Of a stretch of 64,000 bases of DNA, positions 55,818 to 64,000 are shown one piece after another. The stretch is from an uncultured Sutterella sp. (GTDB lineage: Bacteria; Pseudomonadota; Gammaproteobacteria; Burkholderiales; Burkholderiaceae_F): assembly GCA_900543805.1 (NCBI GenBank), contig UQTE01000004.1, forward strand, positions 51,119 through 115,118, written 5' to 3'. Numbering within the stretch: position 1 is the first letter of the stretch; each line of letters begins with the position of its first letter. Under the pieces are notes generated by a model that was given only the letters and a program-made list of their open reading frames with translations, did no database searches and was not told the DNA's origin. The translations under genes and the position numbers were made by a program.

Positions 55818-57713
55818 TCACTCCTTCCCTTCGGAAGCAAAATCATCCACGGAATGACCGGCGAGCGCCGCGAGAATCGAACGGTTCATGCGGCGGGCGG
55901 CAAAGGATTCGGTTTCTTTGGAGAGCGTTTCGATCGCGTTGCGGATGGCGTCCGCGTCGTCCGACGTGACGAGCCCCGAGAGCGTCTCGACGAGTCCGTC
56001 GATGTGCGCGCGTTCTTCGGCCGAAAGCAAATCGCCGTCGGCCTTCAAGGCTCCGTGAATCGATTCAAGAAGGCGGCGCGCCTCGACCTGCTGCTCGCGC
56101 AGTTCGCGAGCCGCCATGTCGGCTGCGGCGGAGCCGGTGCCGTCGCGCAGCATCCGAACGATTTCTTCGTCGGAGAGCCCGTAGGAGGGCTTCACCGTGA
56201 CGGACGCTTCCACGCCCGTCTCCTGTTCGCGGGCAGAAACCGAGAGCAGGCCGTCGGCGTCGACCTCAAAAGTCACGCGGATGCGGGCCGCGCCCGCCGC
56301 CATCGGCGGAATGCCACGCAGCTCGAAGCGGGCAAGAGAACGGCAGGCGTCCACCACTTCTCGCTCGCCCTGCACGACGTGAATCGCCATCGCGGTCTGA
56401 CCGTCGCGGAAGGTCGTGAAGTCCTGAGCGCGCGCGATCGGAATCGGACTGTTGCGCGGAATCACCTTTTCGACGAGCCCGCCCATCGTTTCAAGACCGA
56501 GCGAGAGCGGCGTCACGTCAAGGAGAAGCCAGTCGTCGCCCGAAGCGTTGCCGACGAGTTTGTTGGCCTGCATCGCGGCCCCGACCGCTACGACCTGATC
56601 GGGATCGATGTCGCTCAGGGGCTTGAGTCCGAAGGCGCGTTCGACGCACTGCGAGATGACCGGCATGCGCGTGGCGCCGCCCACGAGAACGATCCCGCGG
56701 ATGTCGTCCGTCTTGACGTCAGCGTCGTGAAGAACCCGGCCCACGGCGTCGATCGTCTTGCGAACGAGGTGGCAGGTGAGGTCTTCAAAGGTCTTTCGCG
56801 TAAGCGTGAGGGTCGTCGTCTTCCCGTCGGCGAGCGTCACGGTGAGGGGCGCCTCTTCGTGGTCGGTAAGCGCTTCCTTCGCCGCGCGGGCGGCGTTGAG
56901 AAGACGGCGCTTTTCTTCCTGCGAGAGAATGCCGATCGAGCCGAATTCCTTACGCACCTCTTCGAGTGCCCAGCAGAAGACCCGATGATCGAAGTCGTCT
57001 CCGCCGAGCGCCGAATCGCCGCCCGTCGCGAGCACTTCAAAGACGCCCTTCGTGAGCTTGAGAAGCGACACGTCGAAGGTGCCGCCCCCGAGGTCGTAGA
57101 TGAGATAGAGCCCTTCGGCGCCGTTGTCGAGCCCGTAGGCGAGCGCAGCGGCGGTGGGTTCGTTCAAAAGGCGCAGCACCGTGAGGTTCGCCAGACGCGC
57201 GGCGTCCTTCGTCGCCTGACGCTGCGCGTCGTCGAAATACGCGGGCACCGTGATGACGGCGCCCGTGAGGGGCTCGCCCCCAAAGCGCGCTTCGGCGCGG
57301 TCGCGAAGCGTCTTGAGAATCTCGGCGCTCACTTCCACCGGCGTCTTGGGACCCGCGGCCGTGCGGATGCGGAGCATCCCCTCGGCGTCTTCGATTTCAT
57401 AAGGAAGATGTTCGGCGTGTTCGATGTCGGCGAGGCGACGGCCGATCAGACGCTTGGCGGAGGAAATCGTGTTGGCCGGATCGGATTCGGCCGCCGCGAG
57501 CGCATCGGCTCCCGTCACGACGCTTCCGTCGGCGAGATAGCGGACCACGGAGGGAAGGAGCTTCCTGCCCTTCTCGTCGGCGATCACTTCGGTGCTCGCG
57601 CTGATCACGCTCGCCACGAGCGAATTGGTCGTGCCGAGGTCGATCCCCACGGCCAAACGGTGTTCGTGCGGGGCGGCCGACTCACCGGGCTCCGCAATTT
57701 GAAAAAGTGCCAT
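55818..57713 (-). CDS. hscA: Iron-sulfur chaperone HscA (Hsp70 family)
   Basis: A 631-residue DnaK paralogue. Start at 57713 ([12 protein letters not shown]), ahead of the ATPase signature [13 protein letters not shown]. The phosphate and connect motifs ([18 protein letters not shown] as [24 protein letters not shown]) and the substrate-binding domain are intact. It releases clusters from IscU by binding its LPPVK motif, which is present here in IscU. Confidence 0.95.
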   Translation of the reverse strand: MALFQIAEPGESAAPHEHRLAVGIDLGTTNSLVASVISASTEVIADEKGRKLLPSVVRYLADGSVVTGADALAAAESDPANTISSAKRLIGRRLADIEHAEHLPYEIEDAEGMLRIRTAAGPKTPVEVSAEILKTLRDRAEARFGGEPLTGAVITVPAYFDDAQRQATKDAARLANLTVLRLLNEPTAAALAYGLDNGAEGLYLIYDLGGGTFDVSLLKLTKGVFEVLATGGDSALGGDDFDHRVFCWALEEVRKEFGSIGILSQEEKRRLLNAARAAKEALTDHEEAPLTVTLADGKTTTLTLTRKTFEDLTCHLVRKTIDAVGRVLHDADVKTDDIRGIVLVGGATRMPVISQCVERAFGLKPLSDIDPDQVVAVGAAMQANKLVGNASGDDWLLLDVTPLSLGLETMGGLVEKVIPRNSPIPIARAQDFTTFRDGQTAMAIHVVQGEREVVDACRSLARFELRGIPPMAAGAARIRVTFEVDADGLLSVSAREQETGVEASVTVKPSYGLSDEEIVRMLRDGTGSAAADMAARELREQQVEARRLLESIHGALKADGDLLSAEERAHIDGLVETLSGLVTSDDADAIRNAIETLSKETESFAARRMNRSILAALAGHSVDDFASEGKE

Positions 57714-57727
57714 GACAGAAAATGTTC

Positions 57728-58234
57728 TCAAGCCGATGCGCGGCGCGCATCCTGCAAAAACTTGACGATGAAGAGAAGGCGGCGGGCGAGATCGGCGCCG
57801 CGCACGGGATCGTTCTCCCGGTCAAAGGCCGCTTCAAGCGCGGCCTCGAGCGCCTTCGCCTCGGATTCGACTTCGCCGAGAAGCGCCTCGCGCTCGGTGC
57901 CGTCGGCCTCTTCAAGGCGTTCGCGCCAGTCGAGCTGCTTCATGAGGAAGTCGGCGGGCATGCGCACCTGCCCCTCGGTCTCCACTTCCGCGCCGCGCTT
58001 CTTTGCGAGCCACACGGCGCGCTTGACGGGACTCTTCAGCGTCTCGAAGGCTTCGTTGATGACGGCGCTCCACTGTTCGGCTACGCGCCGTTCGGCAGCC
58101 GAACGGTCGGCGAAGCGGTCGGGGTGAACCTTCTGCATCGCCGCGAGATGGCGCTCGGCGAGAAGCGTCTCGTCGAGCACGTACGTTTCGGGCAGTCCGA
58201 AGAGTTCGTAGGGACTCATCCGAACGTCAGACAT
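57728..58234 (-). CDS. hscB: Co-chaperone HscB
   Basis: A 168-residue J-domain protein with the HPD motif in KVHPDRFAD and the C-terminal three-helix IscU-binding domain. It delivers IscU to HscA. Start 58234 overlaps the IscA stop; an internal ATG (58219) is a possible alternative. Confidence 0.93.
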   Translation of the reverse strand: MSDVRMSPYELFGLPETYVLDETLLAERHLAAMQKVHPDRFADRSAAERRVAEQWSAVINEAFETLKSPVKRAVWLAKKRGAEVETEGQVRMPADFLMKQLDWRERLEEADGTEREALLGEVESEAKALEAALEAAFDRENDPVRGADLARRLLFIVKFLQDARRASA

Positions 58235-58550
58235 GGAAGGATTCCCCGCAGCCGCAGTGCGACTTTTCGTTGGGGTTGTGGAAGCGGAAGCCCTCGTTCA
58301 GGCCTTCGCGCGTGTAGTCGAGTTCCGTCCCGTCGAGATAAGGAAGGCTCTTTTCGTCCACGATCACCTTCACGTTGAAGCTTTCGTAGACCTGGTCGTC
58401 GTCGTGAATTTCGTCGGCGAACTCGAGCTTGTAGGCCATCCCCGAGCAACCCGACGTCTTGACGCCGAGGCGCAGACCGAGGCCCTTGCCGCGGCGGTCG
58501 ATGTACTTCTGAACGTGACGGGCGGCGGCTTCCGTAAGCGTAACGGCCAT
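58227..58550 (-). CDS. iscA: Iron-sulfur carrier IscA
   Basis: A 107-residue A-type carrier with the three cysteines in [12 protein letters not shown] and CGCGESF. Ten bases after iscU. Confidence 0.95.
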   Translation of the reverse strand: MAVTLTEAAARHVQKYIDRRGKGLGLRLGVKTSGCSGMAYKLEFADEIHDDDQVYESFNVKVIVDEKSLPYLDGTELDYTREGLNEGFRFHNPNEKSHCGCGESFHV

Positions 58551-58560
58551 GCTTCCCTCC

Positions 58561-58941
58561 TTACTTCTGCTTGGAACGGTAGTCTTCGATCGCGGCCTTG
58601 ATCGCGTCTTCGGCGAGGATCGAGCAGTGGATCTTCACGGGCGGAAGCGCGAGTTCTTCGGCGATCTGGCTGTTCGTGAGCTGGCCGGCTTCGTCAAGCG
58701 TCTTGCCCTTGACCCATTCGGTCACGAGCGAGGACGAAGCGATCGCCGAGCCGCAGCCGTAGGTCTTGAACTTGGCGTCTTCGATGACGCCCTGGTCATT
58801 CACCTGAATCTGCAGGCGCATGACGTCGCCGCAGGCGGGGGCGCCCACCATGCCGGTGCCGACGTTGTCGGCGTTCTTGTCGAGCGTCCCGACGTTGCGC
58901 GGGTGCTCATAGTGATCCATCAATTTTTCGCTGTAAGCCAT
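58561..58941 (-). CDS. iscU: Iron-sulfur scaffold IscU
   Basis: A 126-residue scaffold on which clusters are built. Start at 58941 ([10 protein letters not shown]). Ligands C37, C63, C106 with D39 and H105 are all in place, and the HscA-recognition motif LPPVK is at about residues 99-103. Confidence 0.97.
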   Translation of the reverse strand: MAYSEKLMDHYEHPRNVGTLDKNADNVGTGMVGAPACGDVMRLQIQVNDQGVIEDAKFKTYGCGSAIASSSLVTEWVKGKTLDEAGQLTNSQIAEELALPPVKIHCSILAEDAIKAAIEDYRSKQK

Positions 58942-58984
58942 AGCGGTCTCCGAGGGGCGCCTCAAGGGCGCCCTGCATAAGTGA

Positions 58985-60196
58985 TCAGTGTTCCGTCCAT
59001 TTGATCTTCGAGAGATCAACCCCTTCCTTGAACATTTCCCAGAGGGGGCTCATTTCGCGCAGCTGCGCGACCTTTTCCGTGAGGGTCTTCACGACGAAGT
59101 CGATGTCCTCCTCGGTCGTGAAGCGGCCGAGCGTGAAGCGGATCGAGCTGTGGGCGAGTTCGTCGTCGCGGCCGAGCGCGCGCAGAACGTAGGAGGGTTC
59201 AAGCGACGCGGACGTGCAGGCCGAGCCCGACGAAACCGCGATGTCCTTCAAGGCGAGCATGAGGCTTTCGCCTTCGATGTAGGCGAAGCTCACGTTGAGG
59301 TTGTGGGGCGAACGGTGCTCCCAGTCGCCGTTGAGGTAGACCTCGGGAATGTTCTTGCGGATGCCGTCCCAGAGACGGTCGCGCAACGCCTTGATGCGGG
59401 GCACTTCGACGTCGAACTCTTCCTTGGCGAGACGATAGGCTTCGCCCATGCCGACGATCTGGTGCGAGGGGAGCGTGCCCGAGCGCATGCCGCGTTCGTG
59501 ACCGCCGCCGTGCATCTGGCATTCGAGACGGACGCGCGGCTTGCGGCGCACGTAGAGGGCGCCGATCCCCTTCGGACCGTAGACCTTGTGGCCCGAAAGG
59601 CTCATCAGGTCGACGTTCCATTCGTCGACGTTGATCTTGATGTGGCCCGGCGCCTGCGTGGCGTCGCAGTGGAAGAAGATCTTGTGTTCGCGGCAGATGC
59701 GGCCGATTTCGACGAGGTCCTGCACAACGCCGATTTCGTTGTTCACCGCCATGACGGAGATGAGGATCGTGTCGGGACGGATCGCGGCCTTGAGCTTTTC
59801 GAGGTCGAGAAGACCGTTTTCCTCCACGTCGAGGTAGGTGACTTCAAAGCCTTCCGTTTCGAGGTGGCGCATCGAGTCGAGAATCGCCTTGTGTTCGGTC
59901 TTCACCGTGATGAGGTGACGGCCCTTTTCCTTGTAGAAGTGCGCGATCCCCTTGAGGGCGAGGTTGTCGGCTTCGGTCGCGCCCGAGGTCCAGACGATTT
60001 CGCGCGGATCGGCGCCGATCAGGGCGGCGACGTGACCGCGGGCCTCTTCCACGGCCTTTTCGGCTTCCCAGCCGTAGGCATGGCTGTGGGACGCGGGATT
60101 GCCGAAACGCTCGTAGAGGTACGGCACCATTTTGTCCACCACGCGCGGATCCACCGGGGTCGTGGCAGAGTAGTCCAAGTACACGGGCTTATTCAT
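58985..60196 (-). CDS. iscS: Cysteine desulfurase IscS
   Basis: A 403-residue PLP enzyme that supplies sulfur from cysteine to clusters and tRNA thiolation. PLP lysine is in [12 protein letters not shown]; the catalytic cysteine is in [13 protein letters not shown]. One residue shorter than E. coli IscS (404). Confidence 0.97.
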   Translation of the reverse strand: MNKPVYLDYSATTPVDPRVVDKMVPYLYERFGNPASHSHAYGWEAEKAVEEARGHVAALIGADPREIVWTSGATEADNLALKGIAHFYKEKGRHLITVKTEHKAILDSMRHLETEGFEVTYLDVEENGLLDLEKLKAAIRPDTILISVMAVNNEIGVVQDLVEIGRICREHKIFFHCDATQAPGHIKINVDEWNVDLMSLSGHKVYGPKGIGALYVRRKPRVRLECQMHGGGHERGMRSGTLPSHQIVGMGEAYRLAKEEFDVEVPRIKALRDRLWDGIRKNIPEVYLNGDWEHRSPHNLNVSFAYIEGESLMLALKDIAVSSGSACTSASLEPSYVLRALGRDDELAHSSIRFTLGRFTTEEDIDFVVKTLTEKVAQLREMSPLWEMFKEGVDLSKIKWTEH

Positions 60197-60271
60197 GAGT
60201 ATCGAAGCTCCTTAGGAGGTGACAGCGTCAGCGGGCGCTGCACGATCAGTAATGGTCTGGGTCAAAACAAA

Positions 60272-60736
60272 TCAGTTGCGGCGCCGAACCGGAATGTCGG
60301 CGGAAACGTGCGCTTCCTTGCGGGCGGCGCGCTCCTCGTTGCGGCGAACCATGTCGGCGAGCGTCACGCGGGAGAGAAAGTCCGACGTGACGCGGTTGAG
60401 ATCTTCCCAAAGATGATGCGTCAGACAGGCGGCGCCGCCCTTGCAGGTGTCGCCTCCGTGACACTGGGTCGCGTCGATGTCCTCGTCGACGGCCTCGATG
60501 ATCTGCCCCACGGAAATGTTTTCGGGCAGGTCGCCGAGGCGGTAGCCGCCGCCGGGACCGCGGGCGCTCGTGACGAGGCCGGCGCGGCGCAGCTTGCAGA
60601 AGATCTGCTCGAGATACGCCACCGAAAGGTTCTGGCGTTCGGCGATGAGCGCGATGCGCACGGGCGCCTCGCTCAAGTGCAGCGCCAAATCCACCATGGC
60701 CGTCACGGCAAAGCGACCTTTCGTCGTCAGTTTCAC
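60272..60736 (-). CDS. iscR: Iron-sulfur regulator IscR
   Basis: A 154-residue Rrf2-family regulator that represses isc when holding a 2Fe-2S cluster. GTG start at 60736 follows AAGGAGG. The ligands are C92, C98, C104 and H107, the same numbering as in E. coli. The recognition helix LSVAYLEQIFCKLRRAG is typical. First gene of iscR-S-U-A-hscB-hscA-fdx. Confidence 0.96.
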   Translation of the reverse strand: MKLTTKGRFAVTAMVDLALHLSEAPVRIALIAERQNLSVAYLEQIFCKLRRAGLVTSARGPGGGYRLGDLPENISVGQIIEAVDEDIDATQCHGGDTCKGGAACLTHHLWEDLNRVTSDFLSRVTLADMVRRNEERAARKEAHVSADIPVRRRN

Positions 60737-60784
60737 GAACGCCTCCTTCTGCTGATCTTTGGAAAACCCGATTGAATTGCTCGG

Positions 60785-60813
60785 ATATTACGCCAAAGTT
60801 CTTGACCGCGCAA
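60785..60813 (-). promoter_or_regulatory. iscR promoter
   Basis: On the minus strand TTGCGC, exactly 17 bases, TAATAT, about 50 bases upstream of the iscR start codon. Self-repression by IscR at this site is expected from the family; I did not identify the 25-bp binding motif with confidence. Confidence 0.7.
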
Positions 60814-60835
60814 GTAAGGAATTGGATTTATTGAC

Positions 60836-60879
60836 GAAAAAAAGAAGCCGAAACCGATCTTTACACAGGTTCCGGCTTC
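60836..60879 (-). terminator. Terminator of the phosphatase gene
   Basis: A 12-bp stem GAAGCCGGAACC / GGTTTCGGCTTC (one G-T wobble) followed by TTTTTTTCG on the minus strand. It separates the phosphatase from the isc promoter. Confidence 0.92.
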
Positions 60880-60903
60880 CTTCTCGCGCCGAGGCGCCAA
60901 AAA

Positions 60904-61401
60904 TCACAGACCGCGCTGACGCTGCAATTGCTTCGCCTTCTTTTCGAGGGTCTCAAGGAGACCGTTGCAGGCGTCCGTGCAATACTCGATCACGAGGTTG
61001 AAGCCCTCGTTGATGCCGTAGTAGGGATCGGGCACCACCGCCGCGTCGTAGTCGTTGGCGTAGCGCATCAGAAGCTGAATCTTGTGATGGTAGCAGGCGG
61101 GCGAGCGCTGCTGCAGTTCGGTGAGGTTTTCCCAGTCCATGGCGAGGATCAGGTCGAACTCTTCGAAATCTTCCGGACGGATCTGGCGCGCACGGTGCTG
61201 CGAAATGTCGAGCCCGCGCTTGCGGCAGGCGAGCTGGGCGCGCGAATCCGGTGTTTCTCCCTCATGATGAGCCGTCGTCGACGCGCTGTCCGAGTCAATC
61301 ACGTCGCTGAAACCCGCTTCACGGACCATCCGACGGAAAATCGCCTCGGCCGTCGGACTGCGGCAAATGTTGCCGGTACACACAAACAAAATCTTAATCA
61401 C
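60904..61401 (-). CDS. Low-molecular-weight protein-tyrosine phosphatase
   Basis: A 165-residue phosphatase. The catalytic loop C8-TGNIC-R14-S and the acid in DPYYG (about residue 113) are intact. Such a gene commonly precedes iscR in betaproteobacteria. Possible roles are dephosphorylation of polysaccharide-export kinases or arsenate-type chemistry; no kinase gene is nearby to decide. Confidence 0.92.
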   Translation of the reverse strand: MIKILFVCTGNICRSPTAEAIFRRMVREAGFSDVIDSDSASTTAHHEGETPDSRAQLACRKRGLDISQHRARQIRPEDFEEFDLILAMDWENLTELQQRSPACYHHKIQLLMRYANDYDAAVVPDPYYGINEGFNLVIEYCTDACNGLLETLEKKAKQLQRQRGL

Positions 61402-61543
61402 TGTAATCTCTTATTCTCTGAGGGAAAATCAGTTCTCGCTTCGGAAAAAACGGAAGGTCCCAAAAACATCCCCAATATCCTACCGCACTTGTCGCTTTCT
61501 GCCTAGAGCGCGATTCGCAACGAGAGGGTATTCTTTGCGCGCC

Positions 61544-63559
61544 TCAAGTCGCCGCGCTCGCGCCGAAGGCCTCGCGTCGAAGCGCCATGAGTTCCTCGCG
61601 AAGGCGCGCGGCCTTTTCGAAGTCGAGGTTCTTGGCGTGCACCATCATCTGCTCCTCAAGCGCGCGCAGACGCCGTGCGAGTTCCTTTTCGTCGCGCGGC
61701 GCCTCGATTGCGGGCGCGGGCACGTCGGGACCGCGGTAGACGCCGTCGATGATCTCGCGGATCTCCTTCTTGACGCCCCGCGGGACGATCCCGTGCTCCT
61801 CGTTGAAGGTCTGCTGCTTCACGCGGCGGCGATTCGTTTCGTCGAGCGCGCGCTTCATGCTGTCGGTGATCCGGTCGGCATAAAGGATCGCGCGGCCGTG
61901 CAGGTTGCGCGCGGCGCGCCCGATCGTCTGAATGAGCGAGCGGTCACTTCGCAGAAAACCTTCCTTGTCCGCATCCAGAATCGCCACAAGCGACACTTCC
62001 GGAATGTCGAGGCCTTCGCGCAGGAGGTTGATCCCGACGAGGACGTCGAAGGTGCCCGAACGCAGGTCCCGAATGATCTCCACGCGCTCGACCGTGTCGA
62101 TGTCGGAGTGGAGATAGCGCACCTTCACGCCGTGCTCGGAGAGGAAGTCCGTGAGATCCTCGGCCATGCGCTTCGTGAGCGTCGTCACGAGGACGCGCTC
62201 GCCCTTCTTCGTCACCTCGCTGATTTCGGAGAGAAGATCGTCCACCTGCGAGACGGCGGGACGCACCTCCACTTCCGGGTCCACGAGCCCCGTGGGACGA
62301 ACGACCTGTTCGACCACTTCGCCGCCCGAACGCTCGAGTTCGTAGTCGGCGGGCGTGGCGGAAACGAAGATGCTGCGGCGCATCTTGCGCTCGAATTCGT
62401 CGAAGCGAAGCGGACGGTTGTCGAGCGCCGAGGGAAGACGGAAGCCGTACTGAACGAGCGTCTCCTTTCGCGCGCGGTCGCCGCGGTACATGCCGCCCAA
62501 CTGCCCCATCATGACGTGCGACTCGTCAAAGAACATGATCGCGTCGGCGGGAAGATAGTCGATGAGGCACGGAGGCGCCACGCCCGGAGCGAGCCCCGTC
62601 AGATGCCGCGAGTAGTTTTCGATCCCCTTGCAAAAGCCCACCTGATCGAGCATCTCGAGGTCGAAGCGCGTGCGCTCCTCGAGGCGCTTGGCTTCGAGAA
62701 GCTTTCCTTCTTCGAGAAGTTCCGCGCGACGCTCCTTCAATTCGACCTTGATCGATTCGATTGCGCGCAGAATTTCTTCGCGCGGCGTCACGTAGTGGCT
62801 CGCAGGGTAGACGACGAAGCGGTTCACCTTCTGTTCGATCCGCCCGGTGAGCGGATCAAAGAGAAGAATCGCGTCGATTTCGTCGTCAAAGAGCTCCACC
62901 CGCACGGCGCTCTCGGCGTGTTCGGCCGGGAAGACGTCGATCGTGTCGCCCCGCACGCGGAAGGTTCCGCGCACGAACTCGGTGTCGGTGCGGCGGTACT
63001 GCATGCGAACGAGTTGCGAGATGAGCTGCCGCTGCGTGCGGGCGTCTCCGCGCCGGAGAATGCAGCGCATTTCCGTGTAGCTTTCGGGCGCGCCGATGCC
63101 GTAGATGGAGGAAACCGTCGCCACGATGATCGTGTCGCGGCGCTCGAGAATCGACTTTGTCGCCGCGAGACGCATCTGCTCGATGTGCTCGTTCACCGCC
63201 GCGTCCTTTTCGATGAAGAGGTCGCGCGCGGGCACGTAGGCCTCGGGCTGATAGAAGTCGTAGTAGGAGACGAAGTACTCGACGGCGTTCTCCGGGAAGA
63301 ACTCGCGCATTTCCGAATAGGTCTGCGCGGCGAGCGTCTTGTTCGGCGCGAGGATGATGGCGGGCACGCCCGCTCGAGCGATGACGTTGGCCATCGTATA
63401 GGTCTTCCCCGACCCCGTCACGCCGAGTAGCGTCTGACAAGCCACGCCCGCCTCAAGCCCCGCGCACAGCTTCTCGATCGCCTGCGGTTGATCGCCTGCG
63501 GGCGGGAAAGGCATGTAGAGCGAAAAGGGCGAATTCGGATAACGAACGACTTCGGCCAA
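61544..63559 (-). CDS. uvrB: Excinuclease ABC subunit B
   Basis: A 671-residue nucleotide excision repair helicase-like protein. Walker A is [10 protein letters not shown], the beta-hairpin region [12 protein letters not shown] and helicase motifs ([52 protein letters not shown] in parts, QTIGRAARN) are present, and the C-terminal UVR domain ([18 protein letters not shown]) ends the chain. Confidence 0.97.
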   Translation of the reverse strand: MAEVVRYPNSPFSLYMPFPPAGDQPQAIEKLCAGLEAGVACQTLLGVTGSGKTYTMANVIARAGVPAIILAPNKTLAAQTYSEMREFFPENAVEYFVSYYDFYQPEAYVPARDLFIEKDAAVNEHIEQMRLAATKSILERRDTIIVATVSSIYGIGAPESYTEMRCILRRGDARTQRQLISQLVRMQYRRTDTEFVRGTFRVRGDTIDVFPAEHAESAVRVELFDDEIDAILLFDPLTGRIEQKVNRFVVYPASHYVTPREEILRAIESIKVELKERRAELLEEGKLLEAKRLEERTRFDLEMLDQVGFCKGIENYSRHLTGLAPGVAPPCLIDYLPADAIMFFDESHVMMGQLGGMYRGDRARKETLVQYGFRLPSALDNRPLRFDEFERKMRRSIFVSATPADYELERSGGEVVEQVVRPTGLVDPEVEVRPAVSQVDDLLSEISEVTKKGERVLVTTLTKRMAEDLTDFLSEHGVKVRYLHSDIDTVERVEIIRDLRSGTFDVLVGINLLREGLDIPEVSLVAILDADKEGFLRSDRSLIQTIGRAARNLHGRAILYADRITDSMKRALDETNRRRVKQQTFNEEHGIVPRGVKKEIREIIDGVYRGPDVPAPAIEAPRDEKELARRLRALEEQMMVHAKNLDFEKAARLREELMALRREAFGASAAT

Positions 63560-63667
63560 GGGCGTCTCCTCGATCTCGGAAGTGGGACCAGATCTCCTTT
63601 ATATGGGGACGATTTGCGGATTGCAAAGGGCCGATGAAAAATTTTCGATTTATTTTTCATCGCACCC

Positions 63668-63696
63668 TTGCTTTTTTCTGATGGATGAGATATACT
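63668..63696 (+). promoter_or_regulatory. Promoter of the tRNA-Asn array
   Basis: TTGCTT, exactly 17 bases, TATACT, ending 13 bases before the first tRNA. A strong stable-RNA promoter. Confidence 0.85.
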
Positions 63697-63709
63697 TTGT
63701 GTCCTTGAT

Positions 63710-63785
63710 TCCCCGATAGCTCAGTCGGTAGAGCGACGGACTGTTAATCCGCAGGTCGCTGGTTCGAGCCCAGCTCGGGGAGCCA
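63710..63785 (+). tRNA. tRNA-Asn (GTT), copy 1
   Basis: A 76-base cloverleaf with CCA encoded; acceptor TCCCCGA/TCGGGGA, anticodon GTT in the loop CTGTTAA. Confidence 0.97.
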
Positions 63786-63827
63786 AGCACAATTTGGAGG
63801 AAACGTACCGACAACGTTTCCGAGTAC

Positions 63828-63903
63828 TCCCCGATAGCTCAGTCGGTAGAGCGACGGACTGTTAATCCGCAGGTCGCTGGTTCGAGCCCAGCTCGGGGAG
63901 CCA
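63828..63903 (+). tRNA. tRNA-Asn (GTT), copy 2
   Basis: Identical in all 76 bases to copy 1. Confidence 0.97.
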
Positions 63904-63945
63904 AGCACAATTTGGAGGAAACGTACCGACAACGTTTCCGAGTAC

Positions 63946-64000
63946 TCCCCGATAGCTCAGTCGGTAGAGCGACGGACTGTTAATCCGCAGGTCGCTGGTT
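63946..64000 (+). tRNA. tRNA-Asn (GTT), copy 3, truncated by window end
   Basis: First 55 bases are identical to copies 1 and 2 and include the anticodon arm; the rest lies outside the window. More copies may follow. Confidence 0.95.

Larger units (their letters stand above)
63710..64000 (+). repeat. 118-bp tandem repeat carrying tRNA-Asn
   Basis: The unit of tRNA (76 bases) plus a 42-base spacer repeats exactly at 118-base spacing; the third unit is cut by the window edge. The spacer contains GGAAACGT and AACGTTTCC arms that form a hairpin between adjacent tRNAs, likely for processing. Confidence 0.95.

Noticed and set aside
55482..58127. An 881-codon plus-strand open frame opposite fdx/hscA/hscB
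   Set aside because: Shadow frame, no ribosome-binding site or recognisable domain.
63710..64000. CRISPR-like direct repeats at the right edge
   Set aside because: The repeat unit is a complete tRNA gene plus an identical spacer; CRISPR spacers would differ.

Overview
The window reads as a chromosome segment of a GC-rich betaproteobacterium, most likely an anaerobic or microaerophilic gut member of the Burkholderiales (Sutterellaceae-like). The evidence is the betaproteobacterial housekeeping order (ndk-rlmN-rodZ-ispG-hisS-yfgM-bamB-der-hfq-hflX; thrS-infC-rpmI-rplT, pheS-pheT-ihfA-tRNA-Pro; iscRSUA-hscBA-fdx), the Tat-exported flavoproteins with a separate tetrahaem cytochrome c, and several transporters of the DcuC, NhaC, DASS and YjiG/YjiH families. 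Genus level is inference from style, not from a search.

Layout. 1-4950: a FixJ/LuxR-type response regulator (cut by the window edge) overlapping a periplasmic FAD reductase gene, then a Tat-exported TIM-barrel protein, a tetrahaem cytochrome c and a second Tat flavoprotein; this looks like an extracytoplasmic respiratory module. 5000-12000: an orphan HicB-like protein, an MscS-type channel, a purine phosphoribosyltransferase, purA, a DUF2065 protein and hflKC. 12250-23000: accessory metabolism and transport: a YjiH/YjiG pair with an M20 peptidase, a broken locus where the 5' part of a fumarase/aspartase-family lyase is joined out of frame to the 3' end of a DASS anion transporter, a GntR/UTRA regulator, a MarR regulator coupled to an M20 amidohydrolase and a DcuC-type transporter, a DMT exporter and an NhaC-type antiporter. 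About 23017-23155 is a probable 6S RNA.

23300-33800 is one long minus-strand housekeeping block (hflX, hfq, der, bamB, yfgM, hisS, ispG, rodZ, rlmN, ndk). 34000-44000 holds tRNA-Pro, ihfA, pheT, pheS, rplT, rpmI, infC, thrS, tRNA-Val and relA. 44190-49070 has an autotransporter, a TatD-type nuclease and the lipoprotein-releasing genes lolD and lolC. 49170-55420 (plus strand) has an uncharacterised recJ-linked gene, recJ, prfB with its programmed frameshift, lysS and a Nudix hydrolase. 55480-61400 is the complete ISC iron-sulfur operon plus a low-molecular-weight phosphatase; uvrB follows, and the window ends inside a tandem array of identical tRNA-Asn genes.

The points most worth a second look are the split flavocytochrome-like module at the left edge, the lyase/DASS deletion or misassembly junction near 15,625, the non-standard start codons of infC (ATA) and hflX (CTG), the probable 6S RNA, and the 118-bp tRNA-Asn repeats. 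I did not find a CRISPR array, an insertion sequence, a prophage or a recognised defence island.
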